This document shows positions 35,395 through 45,200 of a DNA stretch of 64,000 nucleotides, one piece after another. Position numbers and translations under genes: made by a program. The notes below the pieces were generated by a model. That model was not told the DNA's origin, made no database searches, and was given only the letters and a program-made list of their open reading frames with translations. How positions within the stretch are numbered: position 1 is the stretch's first letter; each line of letters opens with the position of its first letter. Location of the stretch: positions 1 to 64,000 of the forward strand of contig QHYZ01000068.1 in assembly GCA_003225295.1 (NCBI GenBank). Direction: 5' to 3'. The stretch comes from Acidobacteriota bacterium. Lineage in GTDB: Bacteria; Acidobacteriota; Terriglobia; Acidiferrales; UBA7541.

Positions 35395-37506
35395 ATGAAA
35401 ATCATTCGCCGCATCACGTTCGCGTCTCTTGCCGTGGTTCTGTGGCTGCCCGCCCAGGAATCGATCCCGAAGCCCGCTTCCGCTACTCCACGCAACATCA
35501 CCATTGACGATTTTTTCCAGATTCGCGATGTTTCTCAACCCGAAATGAGCCCCGATGGACAATGGGTCGTCTACTCCGTTCGAACCAGGATGCTCAAGGA
35601 CGACAAGAACGAGCAGCGCCTCTGGATGGTCTCAACACACAGTGGCGATCCCATTCCCATGACCGCCGAAGGAGTCTCCTCCTTGCACCCACGGTGGAGC
35701 CCTGACGGCAAGTACCTCGCATTTCTCTCCTCTCGCAACGCGGGCAAGAGCCAGGTATGGTTGCTCAACCGCCTCGGCGGGGAAGCCGTGCGCCTCACGG
35801 ACACAGTTCAGGGCGTCACCGATTTCGAATGGTCCCCGGATAGCACGCGGCTCATCCTAGTCCTCCAGGATCCCAAGCCGGAGGACGCCGAAGCCGCGAA
35901 AGACAAGGACAAAGATACGCCAGCTCCAAAACCGAAGACCCCGCCGCCCTTCGTGATCGACCGGCTCCAGTTTAAGGAAGACACCGTTGGCTATCTGGAT
36001 CGGCGCCGCACCCACCTCTACCTTTTTGAGGTCGCGTCCAAGAGGGTCACCCAAATTACTTCCGGCGACTTTGATGACAACGAACCTGCCTGGTCGCCGG
36101 ACGGCAAATCTCTGGCCTTTACCAGTAACCGCAGCACACCCGACCCCGATCGCAATTTTAATTCGGACATCTGGGTCGCCGCCGCCGACAACACTGACAA
36201 AGGTGCGCACCTAAGGCAGGTCACCACCAATCTTGGAGCGGACCGCTCACCCACCTGGTCACCCGACGGACAGTGGATCGCCTTCGTCAGCCAAACCGAC
36301 GTCAAGGCCATCGACTACGCCACCGCTCACCTGGCCATCGCTCCTTCGACTGGCGGCGAGGAAAAAGTCCTGACGCTGTCGCTTGACCGTAGCGTCCGCC
36401 GCCCGCGCTTCTCCCCGGATGGCCGCTCGATCTACTTCATCGCCGAAGATGACGGTGCGCAAAATCTCTTCCGCATTCAGGTCAGCGGTGGTGAGGCCGC
36501 GCGTCCCATCGCTGGCCGTCTCACGGTGTCCTCCTATTCGCTCGGCATGGACGGCAGCATCGGCGCACAAATCGCCACGCTCGATCGTCCCGACGAAATC
36601 TATCTTTCGAATGGAAACGATCTCACCCGCCTCACCAAAACAAATGACGCCTTGATCTCGCAACTCCATCTCGCCCCAGTCGACTACGTTCACTTCAAAA
36701 GCAAGGACGGCACCCCCGTCGCCGGTTATCTCTACAAACCCGTCGACTACACTCCCGGCAAAAAAGCGCCTACGCTGCTCAATCCACACGGTGGTCCTGT
36801 CGGTCAATATTCCGCTTCTTTCTATCACCTCGCGCAGCTCTACGCCGCCAATGGCTACGCCGTCCTCCTACCGAACCCGCGCGGCTCTTCCGGCTACGGC
36901 CAGAAATTCTGCGAAGCCATCTTTGCCGACTGGGGGAACAAGGACTACCAGGACGATATGGCCATGGTGGACTACGCCCTCGCGCAGGGCATCGCTGATC
37001 CCGAAAGACTTGGCGTTGGCGGCTGGTCCTACGGAGGAATCTCCACCAACTTCATCATCACCCAGACCACCCGCTTCAAGGCGGCGATCAGCGGCGCCAG
37101 CGAAGTTCTCTACGTCGCGAACTATGGCCACGACCACTATCAGAAGCTCTGGGAACTCGAGCTAGGTCTTCCGTGGGAAAACCGCGCTCTCTACGAAAAG
37201 ATCTCGCCGTTCAACAAGGTCACCAGCATCACCACCCCCACCCTCATCATGGGCGGCGAGATTGATTGGAACGTCCCTATCATCAATTCCGAGCAACTCT
37301 ACCAAGCACTCAAGCGCCTCGGGCGCACGACCGAGCTCGTTGTTTATCCCGGCGAATATCACGGCTTCACCACTCCGTCGCATATCAAGGACCGTCTCGA
37401 GCGTTACCTCGCCTGGTACGCTCATTTTGTCAAAGGTGACGCCACCCCTGCGCGTCCTCTCGAGCCCAGGCTGGGAACTGCGCCCGCCGCCAAGCCTGCC
37501 AACTAG
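35395..37506 (+). CDS. Secreted S9 prolyl-oligopeptidase-family peptidase (copy 2)
   Basis: 703-residue paralog of the S9 gene at 30983, alike over nearly the whole length including the NITIDDFFQIRDV start and WSYGGIST centre. Catalytic residues are Ser545 in GGWSYGGIS, Asp624 in GEIDWNVP and His656 in GEYHGF. It has an N-terminal signal sequence and ends in a Pro/Ala tail. The second of two nearby ATGs (35395) is chosen because GAGGAG lies 8 bases upstream. The main differences from copy 1 are in the charged Lys/Asp/Glu linker near residue 160, which is shorter here. Divergence there may tune access to the active site. Confidence 0.92.
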   Translation: MKIIRRITFASLAVVLWLPAQESIPKPASATPRNITIDDFFQIRDVSQPEMSPDGQWVVYSVRTRMLKDDKNEQRLWMVSTHSGDPIPMTAEGVSSLHPRWSPDGKYLAFLSSRNAGKSQVWLLNRLGGEAVRLTDTVQGVTDFEWSPDSTRLILVLQDPKPEDAEAAKDKDKDTPAPKPKTPPPFVIDRLQFKEDTVGYLDRRRTHLYLFEVASKRVTQITSGDFDDNEPAWSPDGKSLAFTSNRSTPDPDRNFNSDIWVAAADNTDKGAHLRQVTTNLGADRSPTWSPDGQWIAFVSQTDVKAIDYATAHLAIAPSTGGEEKVLTLSLDRSVRRPRFSPDGRSIYFIAEDDGAQNLFRIQVSGGEAARPIAGRLTVSSYSLGMDGSIGAQIATLDRPDEIYLSNGNDLTRLTKTNDALISQLHLAPVDYVHFKSKDGTPVAGYLYKPVDYTPGKKAPTLLNPHGGPVGQYSASFYHLAQLYAANGYAVLLPNPRGSSGYGQKFCEAIFADWGNKDYQDDMAMVDYALAQGIADPERLGVGGWSYGGISTNFIITQTTRFKAAISGASEVLYVANYGHDHYQKLWELELGLPWENRALYEKISPFNKVTSITTPTLIMGGEIDWNVPIINSEQLYQALKRLGRTTELVVYPGEYHGFTTPSHIKDRLERYLAWYAHFVKGDATPARPLEPRLGTAPAAKPAN

Positions 37507-37592
37507 TGCTGGGGGCGCGGCACCGCTGCGCCCTCTCTTCTCTGCGACTTAGTGCCCTCATCGTTGAGTGTTTGGGCTTTTCCATCTTTGCA

Positions 37593-37622
37593 TTGCCTCA
37601 ACTGATTTGCCCGCGCTATCCT
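37593..37622 (+). promoter_or_regulatory. Putative sigma-70 promoter of AstE/AspA-like gene
   Basis: TTGCCT (37593-37598), an 18-base spacer and TATCCT (37617-37622) lie 25 bases before the start codon. The same -10 sequence with a similar -35 occurs before BNR copy B. Confidence 0.4.
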
Positions 37623-37646
37623 CACACTCTTCGCGGAGGTGCCCTT

Positions 37647-38699
37647 ATGCGGATTCGCCTTTGGATTGTCGTAACCCTACTGCTCACTCCTTTTCTGGCT
37701 CATGCCCAGTCCCCCTTCACTGTCGGCACCGCTTCTGCCGCCCCCAACGAGAAAGCCACCGGCACCCTCGAAGTTTCCGCTGGTGTCGACGCCGCCACCA
37801 GCATCCCCATCGTCGTCGTAAACGGGGCCAAGCCCGGCAAAATTCTCGCACTCGTCTCCGGTGCCCACGGCACCGAATACGTCTCCATCATCGCCATCGA
37901 AAAACTCATCGCCGATCTCGACCCCGCGCAAGTCACTGGCACCGTCATTCTCGTCCCGCTCATCAATATCCAATCCTTCGAGCAAAAAGTCCCGCACGTC
38001 AATCCCGTCGACAACAAAAGCATGAACCGTTTCTACCCCGGCAAACCCGACGGCACGCAAACCGAGCGCGCCTCTTTCCTCATCACCAGGGAAATCGTCG
38101 ACCGCTGCGACTACCTCATCGACTACCACGGTGGCGACCTCGACGAAAGCCTCCGCCCCTACGCCTACTGGGGGCCCACCGGCCGCGAAGCCCAGGACCG
38201 CACCTCCAAGGAAATGGTCCTCGCCTTCGGTCTCGATCACATCATCATCTGGCGCGAACGCCCCACCGACCCCGTGGCCACCCGCTACCTCGACAACACC
38301 GCCTCGGTGCATGGAAAACCTTCCATCGTCGTCGAAGCCGGCCACGCTGGCACCGTCGACTCCGACGACGTCGCCCTCCTCGTCAACGGCACCCTCAGCA
38401 CAATGCGCGCCTTGAAGATGCTCCCTGGCGACCCGCATCCCATCGAAAATCCCGTTTGGATTGAAAAATTGGTGGACGTCCTCGCCGATGGCCCTGGCAT
38501 CTGGTATCCCCTCGTCAAACGCGGCACTTACGTCTCTGCCGGAATGAAACTGGGCATCATCACCGACTATGTCGGTAAAGTTATCGCCGCGCCTCGCGCT
38601 CCGGTCTCCGCCGTCGTCCTGCACGTCAACGCGGTCCCCTCTCTAAAAAAGGGCGACAACATCGCCGACCTAGGCGTCCCCGCCGCCAAAGCCCCGTAA
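37647..38699 (+). CDS. Secreted succinylglutamate desuccinylase/aspartoacylase-like hydrolase
   Basis: 350-residue exported zinc hydrolase of the AstE/AspA (M14-related) family. A signal peptide (IVVTLLLTPFLAHAQ) is followed by the zinc motif SGAHGTEY (His74, Glu77), the segment SMNRFYPG with the substrate-binding Asn-Arg pair, the third zinc ligand His161 in DYHGGD, and the catalytic glutamate in VVEAGHAG. The C-terminal part (about 275-345) resembles a lipoyl/barrel-sandwich hybrid, usual for this group. It removes acyl or aminoacyl groups from small molecules; being exported is unlike cytoplasmic AstE. ATG 37647 has GGAGG at 8 bases. It follows the S9/M28/S9 cluster and may act on its products. 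Confidence 0.85.
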   Translation: MRIRLWIVVTLLLTPFLAHAQSPFTVGTASAAPNEKATGTLEVSAGVDAATSIPIVVVNGAKPGKILALVSGAHGTEYVSIIAIEKLIADLDPAQVTGTVILVPLINIQSFEQKVPHVNPVDNKSMNRFYPGKPDGTQTERASFLITREIVDRCDYLIDYHGGDLDESLRPYAYWGPTGREAQDRTSKEMVLAFGLDHIIIWRERPTDPVATRYLDNTASVHGKPSIVVEAGHAGTVDSDDVALLVNGTLSTMRALKMLPGDPHPIENPVWIEKLVDVLADGPGIWYPLVKRGTYVSAGMKLGIITDYVGKVIAAPRAPVSAVVLHVNAVPSLKKGDNIADLGVPAAKAP

Positions 38700-39018
38700 C
38701 CTGGCGCTGACCTCATGTATGCTCTACCAGCAGCGGGCCTCGTGCCGCGATCTTCAGATTGTGCAGGGGTGAGATCTTCGATCTTGTTACCTTCAAGGCG
38801 ATTCTTCGGGACTGCTCTCCGGCGGATTGCCACACAAAATCTTCAACCCTGGTGCTTGCTTCGATCCGAACTGCGAACCTCTTCGCTAATATCGCTCCCG
38901 CGGCCGCGCACCGCACCTTGAGCGCGATCTTTTTCTTCAAGACCTCCCGCAAACGGCCGCCTCGCATTGCTCCGATTCCGCAGCCAGAGTATCCTCTCCC
39001 TTCTCACGGAGGACGCGG
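38700..39018. other. 319-base intergenic region
   Basis: No gene is seen. The right end carries a plausible promoter for BNR copy B (listed separately) and its ribosome binding site GGAGG. Confidence 0.45.
38967..38995 (+). promoter_or_regulatory. Putative sigma-70 promoter of BNR copy B
   Basis: TTGCTC (38967-38972), a 17-base spacer and TATCCT (38990-38995) lie 23 bases before the ATG at 39019. The short leader leaves room only for the ribosome binding site. Confidence 0.4.
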
Positions 39019-42000
39019 ATGCGAATCGAGAAGTGGTTTGTCGTTGAAGTCGTCACCACAGCTTTTTTTTGTACTTCTCTATGCACTTCGGCGAACGCGC
39101 AGCAGTTCGAGCAGAAGCTTTATTCCGAGATGCGCTGGCGTTGTATTGGGCCGTTTCGCGGAGGCCGCACTGTTGCCATCTCCGGCGTGCCGCACCAACC
39201 CAACGTGTTCTACATGGCCGCTGTCAACGGCGGTGTCTGGAAGACCACCGATTTCGGAAACACCTGGAATCCGATTTTCGACGACCAGCCAACCGGCTCC
39301 GTCGGCGCGCTTGCCGTTGCTCCGTCCGATCCGAACATCATCTACGTCGGCAGTGGCGAAGGATTGCAACGCCCCGATCTCGCCACCGGCGATGGCGTGT
39401 ACAAATCAACCGACGCAGGAAAATCCTGGACGCACCTCGGCCTCCGCGACGCCCAGCAAATCACGGCGATACTTATCGACCCGAAGGATCCCCAACGCGT
39501 TTTCGTCGCCGCTGAAGGACATCCCTACGGTCCCAACACCGAACGCGGCGTTTTCCGTTCCACCGACGGCGGGCAGTCCTTCCAACAGGTTCTTTACAAG
39601 GGGGAAAACACCGGCGCCGCCGAACTTGCTTTCGATCCCACGAATCCGCAAACGATTTACGCCGTGTTGTGGGCCGCGCGCGTTGCACCGTGGGAGATTC
39701 GCAGCGGCGAATCGTTCATCAGCGCGGGAAGCGGCCTCTACAAATCCACCGATGGCGGAAGCAATTGGCGCCAACTCACGAAAGGCCTCCCCGCGGCGGA
39801 TGATGGTCTGGGCCGCATGGGCATTGCCGTTTCGCACAGCTTGCCGAACCGCGTTTATGCGAACGTGGAGGCAAAGAAAAATGCTGGCGTCTACCGCTCC
39901 GATGATTCCGGCGAATCGTGGAGACAGGTAAACGCCGACCGTCGCATCGGTGGCCGCGGCCCGGGTGCAGCGGGCATCGCCGTTGCGCCGGACAACTCGG
40001 AGGTCATCTACGTTGCAAACACCACGACGTGGAAGTCGGCCGACGGCGGAAAAACATTTCTGGGATTCAAAGGCGCGCCCGGCGGCGACGATTACCAGCG
40101 CATTTGGATCAGCGCGGAAAATCCTCAGATTATCGCGCTCAGCTCCGATCAGGGTGCGGTCATCAGCGTAAACGGCGGTGCTACGTGGAGCAGTTGGTAC
40201 AATCAGCCAACTGCCCAGTTCTATCACGTTACGACCGACAATCGTTTTCCCTATGGGGTTTACGGCGCGCAGCAGGAAAGCGGATCCGTCGCGACGCAAA
40301 GCCGTAGCGATTATGGCGAAATTACTTTTCGCGATTGGCATCTCATTGGGATCTTTGAGTACGGATATATAGCGGTCGACCCGCTCGATCCGAACATTCT
40401 TTATGGCGACTGGCTCACGCGCACGAAGCAGGATATCGGCGAGTACGCCAAGGTTACACCGGAGCCAATTCGCCGCGGCGAGTATCGCTATACGCGCACG
40501 CTGCCGGTGGTGTTCTCGCCGCTCGAACCGCATACGCTGTACTTCGCGGCCAACGTGCTTTTCAAAACGACCGATGCGGGAAACAGTTGGCAAGCCATCA
40601 GTCCCGATCTCACGCGCGAATTCTATGAGATCCCCGCGAATCTCGGGGTTTTCGCCGCGAGTGATCCGGAGAAAGGAAAGCACCGCGGCGTTATCTACGC
40701 TGTCGCTCCTTCGTTCAAAGAGATTGACACCATCTGGGCGGGCACCGATGACGGGTTAATTCACATCACGCGCGATGGGGGCAAGACCTGGCAGAATGTC
40801 ACGCCGCCGCAGCTCAAGCCGTGGAGCAAAGTCTCCATCATCGAAGCCTCGCACTTCGATGCGGGGACGGCGTACGCTGCGATTAACTCGTTCCGGCTCG
40901 ACGATCTGCGCGCGCACATTTATCGCACGCGCGATTTCGGCAAGACGTGGACGGAAATCACAAAAAATATTCCCGATGGCGGCGCCAGCAACGTAGTGCG
41001 CGAAGATCCGGTTCGAAGAGGTTTGTTGTTCGCCGGAACGGAAGGCTCCGTCTACGTTTCCTTCAACGACGGAGACGATTGGCAGCCGCTACAGCTCAAT
41101 CTGCCGCACACTTCCATGCGCGATCTCGCGATTCATGGCGACGATCTGATCGTCGCCACGCACGGACGGTCGTTCTGGATTCTTGATGACATCACGCCGA
41201 TTCGGCAAATGAACACTGAAATTCCCAAGGAAAGTGTGCATCTCTTCGCACCGCAAGAAGCGATTCGGTTCCGCTGGAATCGAAATCCGGACACGCCGCT
41301 GCCACCGGAAGTTCCTGCAGGGAAAAATCCCCCAGACGGCGCCATCATCGATTACTACCTGACGAACGCGGCAAAAGCGCCGGTCAAGCTCGAAATCTTT
41401 GACGCGCAGGATCATCTCGTGCGGCGCTATTCCGGCTCGGATAAACCCGAGCCTCTGGAAAAAACCGCCAGCGAGCATCCCATTCCGATGTATTGGGTTC
41501 GCCCGGCGCCGCTTCTTTCCGCGGGCGAGGGGATGCACCGTTTTGTCTGGGACCTTCACTACGCGCCGCCGGATTCTCTTGGACATGAATTTCCGATCTC
41601 GGCGATCGTGCATGACACGCCAAAATATCCGCTGGGAGCGTGGGCACTACCCGGGAACTACACAGCGAAGCTCACGGTTGATGGGAAAAGCTTTTCTCAG
41701 CAGTTCGTCGTGAAAATGGACCCGCGCATCAGAGCTTCGTTGATCGATCTGCGCAAGCAGTTTGAAATGCAGAGCGGTGCCGTCGAAGGAATGAACAAGA
41801 GTTTCGGAGCGCTCTTGCTGGTCCGATCGGTGCGCACTCAATTGAAGGAGCGCTCCGCGAAAGCAGGGAAAGGGACTCTTGTCGATACGATGGCCGCTCT
41901 TGACAAGCAAGCTGCGGAACTGGAAGGCGCGGCGCAGAGCAATTTCTTCGGCTTGCCGCCCGGCGCGAAGCGACCGGAGGATTTTTCCAGCTTGAACCAG

Positions 42001-42246
42001 CATTTCGGCGGCATTCTGGCGGTTGCAGACAGCGCCGATGCCGCACCCACAGCGCAAGCCACCGCCGTCTTCAAGGAACTCCAAGAGGATCTTGAGAGAC
42101 TCGCCGAGCGCTGGACAAGAATCCGGCAGCAGGATATTCCAGCGCTAAACGCGGATCTCCAGAAGGCCGGACTTGCTCCCGTCGATCCGAACAAGTCACC
42201 CGATGCCGCTCCTTTCGCCGACGCGGATGGAGACGACGAACCATGA
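39019..42246 (+). CDS. Giant secreted BNR/VPS10-type beta-propeller protein (copy B)
   Basis: 1,075-residue exported protein. A signal peptide ends near TSANAQQ. At least ten Asp-box repeats follow (for example STDAGKSWTHLG, STDGGQSFQQV, SADGGKTFLGF, TRDGGKTWQNV), consistent with two stacked propellers as in sortilin/VPS10 proteins. GRSFWILDDITPIRQ marks the end of the propeller; a beta-sandwich with LPGNYTAKLTVDG and a helical C-terminus follow. The C-terminal 30 residues are acidic. The ATG has GGAGG at 6 bases. Copy C starts 34 bases downstream, so the two are probably one transcript. Enzymatic activity is unproven. Confidence 0.85.
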   Translation: MRIEKWFVVEVVTTAFFCTSLCTSANAQQFEQKLYSEMRWRCIGPFRGGRTVAISGVPHQPNVFYMAAVNGGVWKTTDFGNTWNPIFDDQPTGSVGALAVAPSDPNIIYVGSGEGLQRPDLATGDGVYKSTDAGKSWTHLGLRDAQQITAILIDPKDPQRVFVAAEGHPYGPNTERGVFRSTDGGQSFQQVLYKGENTGAAELAFDPTNPQTIYAVLWAARVAPWEIRSGESFISAGSGLYKSTDGGSNWRQLTKGLPAADDGLGRMGIAVSHSLPNRVYANVEAKKNAGVYRSDDSGESWRQVNADRRIGGRGPGAAGIAVAPDNSEVIYVANTTTWKSADGGKTFLGFKGAPGGDDYQRIWISAENPQIIALSSDQGAVISVNGGATWSSWYNQPTAQFYHVTTDNRFPYGVYGAQQESGSVATQSRSDYGEITFRDWHLIGIFEYGYIAVDPLDPNILYGDWLTRTKQDIGEYAKVTPEPIRRGEYRYTRTLPVVFSPLEPHTLYFAANVLFKTTDAGNSWQAISPDLTREFYEIPANLGVFAASDPEKGKHRGVIYAVAPSFKEIDTIWAGTDDGLIHITRDGGKTWQNVTPPQLKPWSKVSIIEASHFDAGTAYAAINSFRLDDLRAHIYRTRDFGKTWTEITKNIPDGGASNVVREDPVRRGLLFAGTEGSVYVSFNDGDDWQPLQLNLPHTSMRDLAIHGDDLIVATHGRSFWILDDITPIRQMNTEIPKESVHLFAPQEAIRFRWNRNPDTPLPPEVPAGKNPPDGAIIDYYLTNAAKAPVKLEIFDAQDHLVRRYSGSDKPEPLEKTASEHPIPMYWVRPAPLLSAGEGMHRFVWDLHYAPPDSLGHEFPISAIVHDTPKYPLGAWALPGNYTAKLTVDGKSFSQQFVVKMDPRIRASLIDLRKQFEMQSGAVEGMNKSFGALLLVRSVRTQLKERSAKAGKGTLVDTMAALDKQAAELEGAAQSNFFGLPPGAKRPEDFSSLNQHFGGILAVADSADAAPTAQATAVFKELQEDLERLAERWTRIRQQDIPALNADLQKAGLAPVDPNKSPDAAPFADADGDDEP

Positions 42247-42280
42247 ACGGGACCGCACTGGAAATTCGACAGGCGCCCAA

Positions 42281-45200
42281 ATGAAGAGTTTACGTATGTT
42301 TCGAATTCTCTTTTTTGCTTTTACGGTCCTGTGGTCCGCGGGATTTGCGATGGCTGTAATCGACCGCGCACAGCAGATTCCAGAATCGCTCTATTCCGAA
42401 ATGAAATGGCGAATGATCGGGCCATTTCGCGCGGGAAAGGTGAACGCCGTGGCCGGTGTGCCGGGAAATCCCGGTGTCTATTATTTCGGGGCGAATGGCG
42501 GAGGCGTCTGGAAGACGACTGACGGCGGCACGGTGTGGAAGCCAATTTTCGATGAAGAACCGGTGGCGTCCATTGGGGCGCTGGCACTTGCTCCTTCGAA
42601 TCCGAACATCATTTACGTGGGAAGCGGAGAAAACAATCTCTATGCCGACATCACGTATGGAAATGGCATGTACAAATCCATTGATGCGGGAGCGACGTGG
42701 CAACATCTCGGACTTGAGGACACACGTCATATCGCACGCATCCTGGTAGATCCTCGAAACCCGGATATCGTGCTGGTGGCAGCCATGGGCCACAGCTTTG
42801 GGCCGAACAAAGAGCGCGGCGTTTTCCGTTCAGCCGATGGTGGACGAAACTGGAAGAAGGTTTTGTACAAGGACGACGTTACAGGTGCAGTGGATCTTAG
42901 TTTCGAACCGGGGAATCCACGCGTGGTTTACGCGACGCTGTGGCATGGCATCCGCAAGCCGGGACACAAGGGAACTTCGTTTGGTCCCGGCAGTGGGCTC
43001 TACAAGTCAGCAGACCAAGGCTTGACGTGGACACAGATCACGGGACACGGTCTACCGACGGGGGACTGGGGCCGGTCTGGCGTTGCGGTGGCCCCCGGAA
43101 ATCATGGGCAACGCGTTTACCTGATTCTGGAAGCCAACGAAAAAGACGGGGGTCTCTATCGTTCCGACGATGCGGGAGCAACCTGGAAGAAAGCCACGGA
43201 GGATCGCCGCATCCAAGGGTATTGGTACATGAGCGAGGTTTTTGCAGACTCGAAAAACCCCGATGTGGTGTATGTGCCTTCGCAAAATCTATACCGTTCG
43301 ACGGACGGCGGGCATACCTTTACTGCCATCAAGGGCGCACCTGGTGGCGACGACTACCACACCGTGTGGATCGATCCGACAAATTCGCAACGCATCATGC
43401 TGGGTGTCGACCAGGGCGCGACGATCAGCCTCAACGGAGGCCAGTCCTGGAGCACGTGGTACAACCAGCCAACGGGGCAATTTTATCGGCTCGCGACAGA
43501 TCACCGGTTTCCTTACTGGGTGTATGGGCCGCAACAGGACAGCGGCACAGCGGGCATCGCCAGCCGCGGAAACAATGGACAGATCACGGAGCGTGATTGG
43601 CTCCCAGTCGGCCCAGGAGAGAGCGGTTACACAATCCCCGACCCGCTAGACGCGGATGTGATCTATAACGCGGGTCCGGGTGGCAGCGTCGTGCGATTGT
43701 CAAAAATCACAGGGCAGGTGCGGGATATTTCCCCAGCGCCGGTCTCGTTTGGCAGCAAGTACCGTTTCAACTGGACGATTCCGCTGGTTTTTTCGCCGCA
43801 AGATCCACATCTGCTTTATCTCGGGACGCAGTTTCTCTTGAAAACGACGGATGCAGGGACTAGCTGGCAGGCCGTGAGTCCCGATCTCACGCGTACGCGC
43901 GCCGCGGAAAAAGATTCGAAACAGGTGCTTGGCACAGTCCTGACGATTGCGCCTTCAGAGATCAAGGAGGGTCTCATTTGGGTTGGGACGGATGACGGGA
44001 ATGTCCAACTCACGAAGGACGGCGGAGCGACGTGGCAGAACGTCACGCCGACGGGCGTATCGGAGTGGAGCACGGTGAGCATTATTGAATCTTCGCACTT
44101 CGATCCCGGTACGGCCTATGCGGCGGTGAATCGAAACAGTCTCGACGATTTGCACCCGCACATTTTTCGGACGGGCGACTTTGGAAAGACGTGGCAGGAA
44201 ACGGTTAACGGCATTGGCGACGACGATTTTGTCCGCGTGGTGCGCGAGGATCCGGTGCGCCAGGGGTTGATGTACGCGGGGACGGAACGAGGAGCGTACG
44301 TTTCGTTTGATGGCGGAGATCATTGGCAATCGCTCCGGCTGAACATGCCGGTAGTGGCCATCCACGATCTGGCCATCGAGCAGGATGACCTAGTGGCCGC
44401 GACGTATGGCCGGTCGTTCTGGATTCTCGACGATGTCACGCCGCTTCGCCAGGCGGATGCGCGGGTAGCATCTTCTGGCGCGCATCTCTTTGCGCCACGA
44501 ACCGCCATCCGTGTGCGCCGCGATGAGAATCAGGACACGCCGCTGCCGCCGGAAGTTCCTGCGAGAAAAAATCCTCCCGATGGCGCCATCCTGAATTACG
44601 TTTTGCCGGCCAATACTGCCGGAGACATTCAACTGGAAATTTACGACGCGGATGAAAAGCTGGTGCGGAGTTTTTCCAGCGTGCCTGCGCCAAAAGAACC
44701 AGAGGAAACTCCCTTCGTGGCGGAGTACTGGATCGGACATCCCCAAGCGCTTTCGAAAGCAGCCGGAATGCACCGTTTTGTTTGGAATCTGCGCGATCCC
44801 GATCCGCGCGCTCTGCACGCGCAGTCTCCTTACAACTATCCGATCGCGGCGATTGTGGGCTCGACGCCGCTGCCGCCGCAGGGACCACTGGTGCTGCCGG
44901 GGAAGTATGAGGTGCGGCTGAACGTGGGGGAACAGGTCTTTCGCCAACCGCTGGAAGTCAAGATGGATCCGCGGGTGGTGGCGGCGCGCAACGAATTGCA
45001 GAGTTCCCTGGAGTTGCAACTGAAAATCTCCGCGTTGCTCGAGAAAAACTTTGTCGGCTACCAGCAAACGAAGGTATTGCGCGGACGCCTGACCGAATTG
45101 ATGAAGCGTCCCAAGGAAGACGCGATTGCCGTTGCGGCCGACGCGCTGGACGCGAAAATCGCCGCGCTGCAAGGGGAAGCGACACCGATCCTGGAGACAC

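Noticed and set aside
37568-38464. 298-codon frame opposite in phase to the AstE/AspA-like gene
   Set aside because: Extremely Arg/His/Pro-rich shadow frame; the true frame has zinc ligands and a signal peptide.
38759-39931. 390-codon plus-strand frame overlapping BNR copy B
   Set aside because: Ser/Arg/Pro-rich sequence in another frame of copy B; no motif and no start signal.
39406-40683. 425-codon minus-strand frame inside BNR copy B
   Set aside because: Shadow of the repeated Asp-box coding sequence; the repeat structure keeps the reverse frame open by composition.
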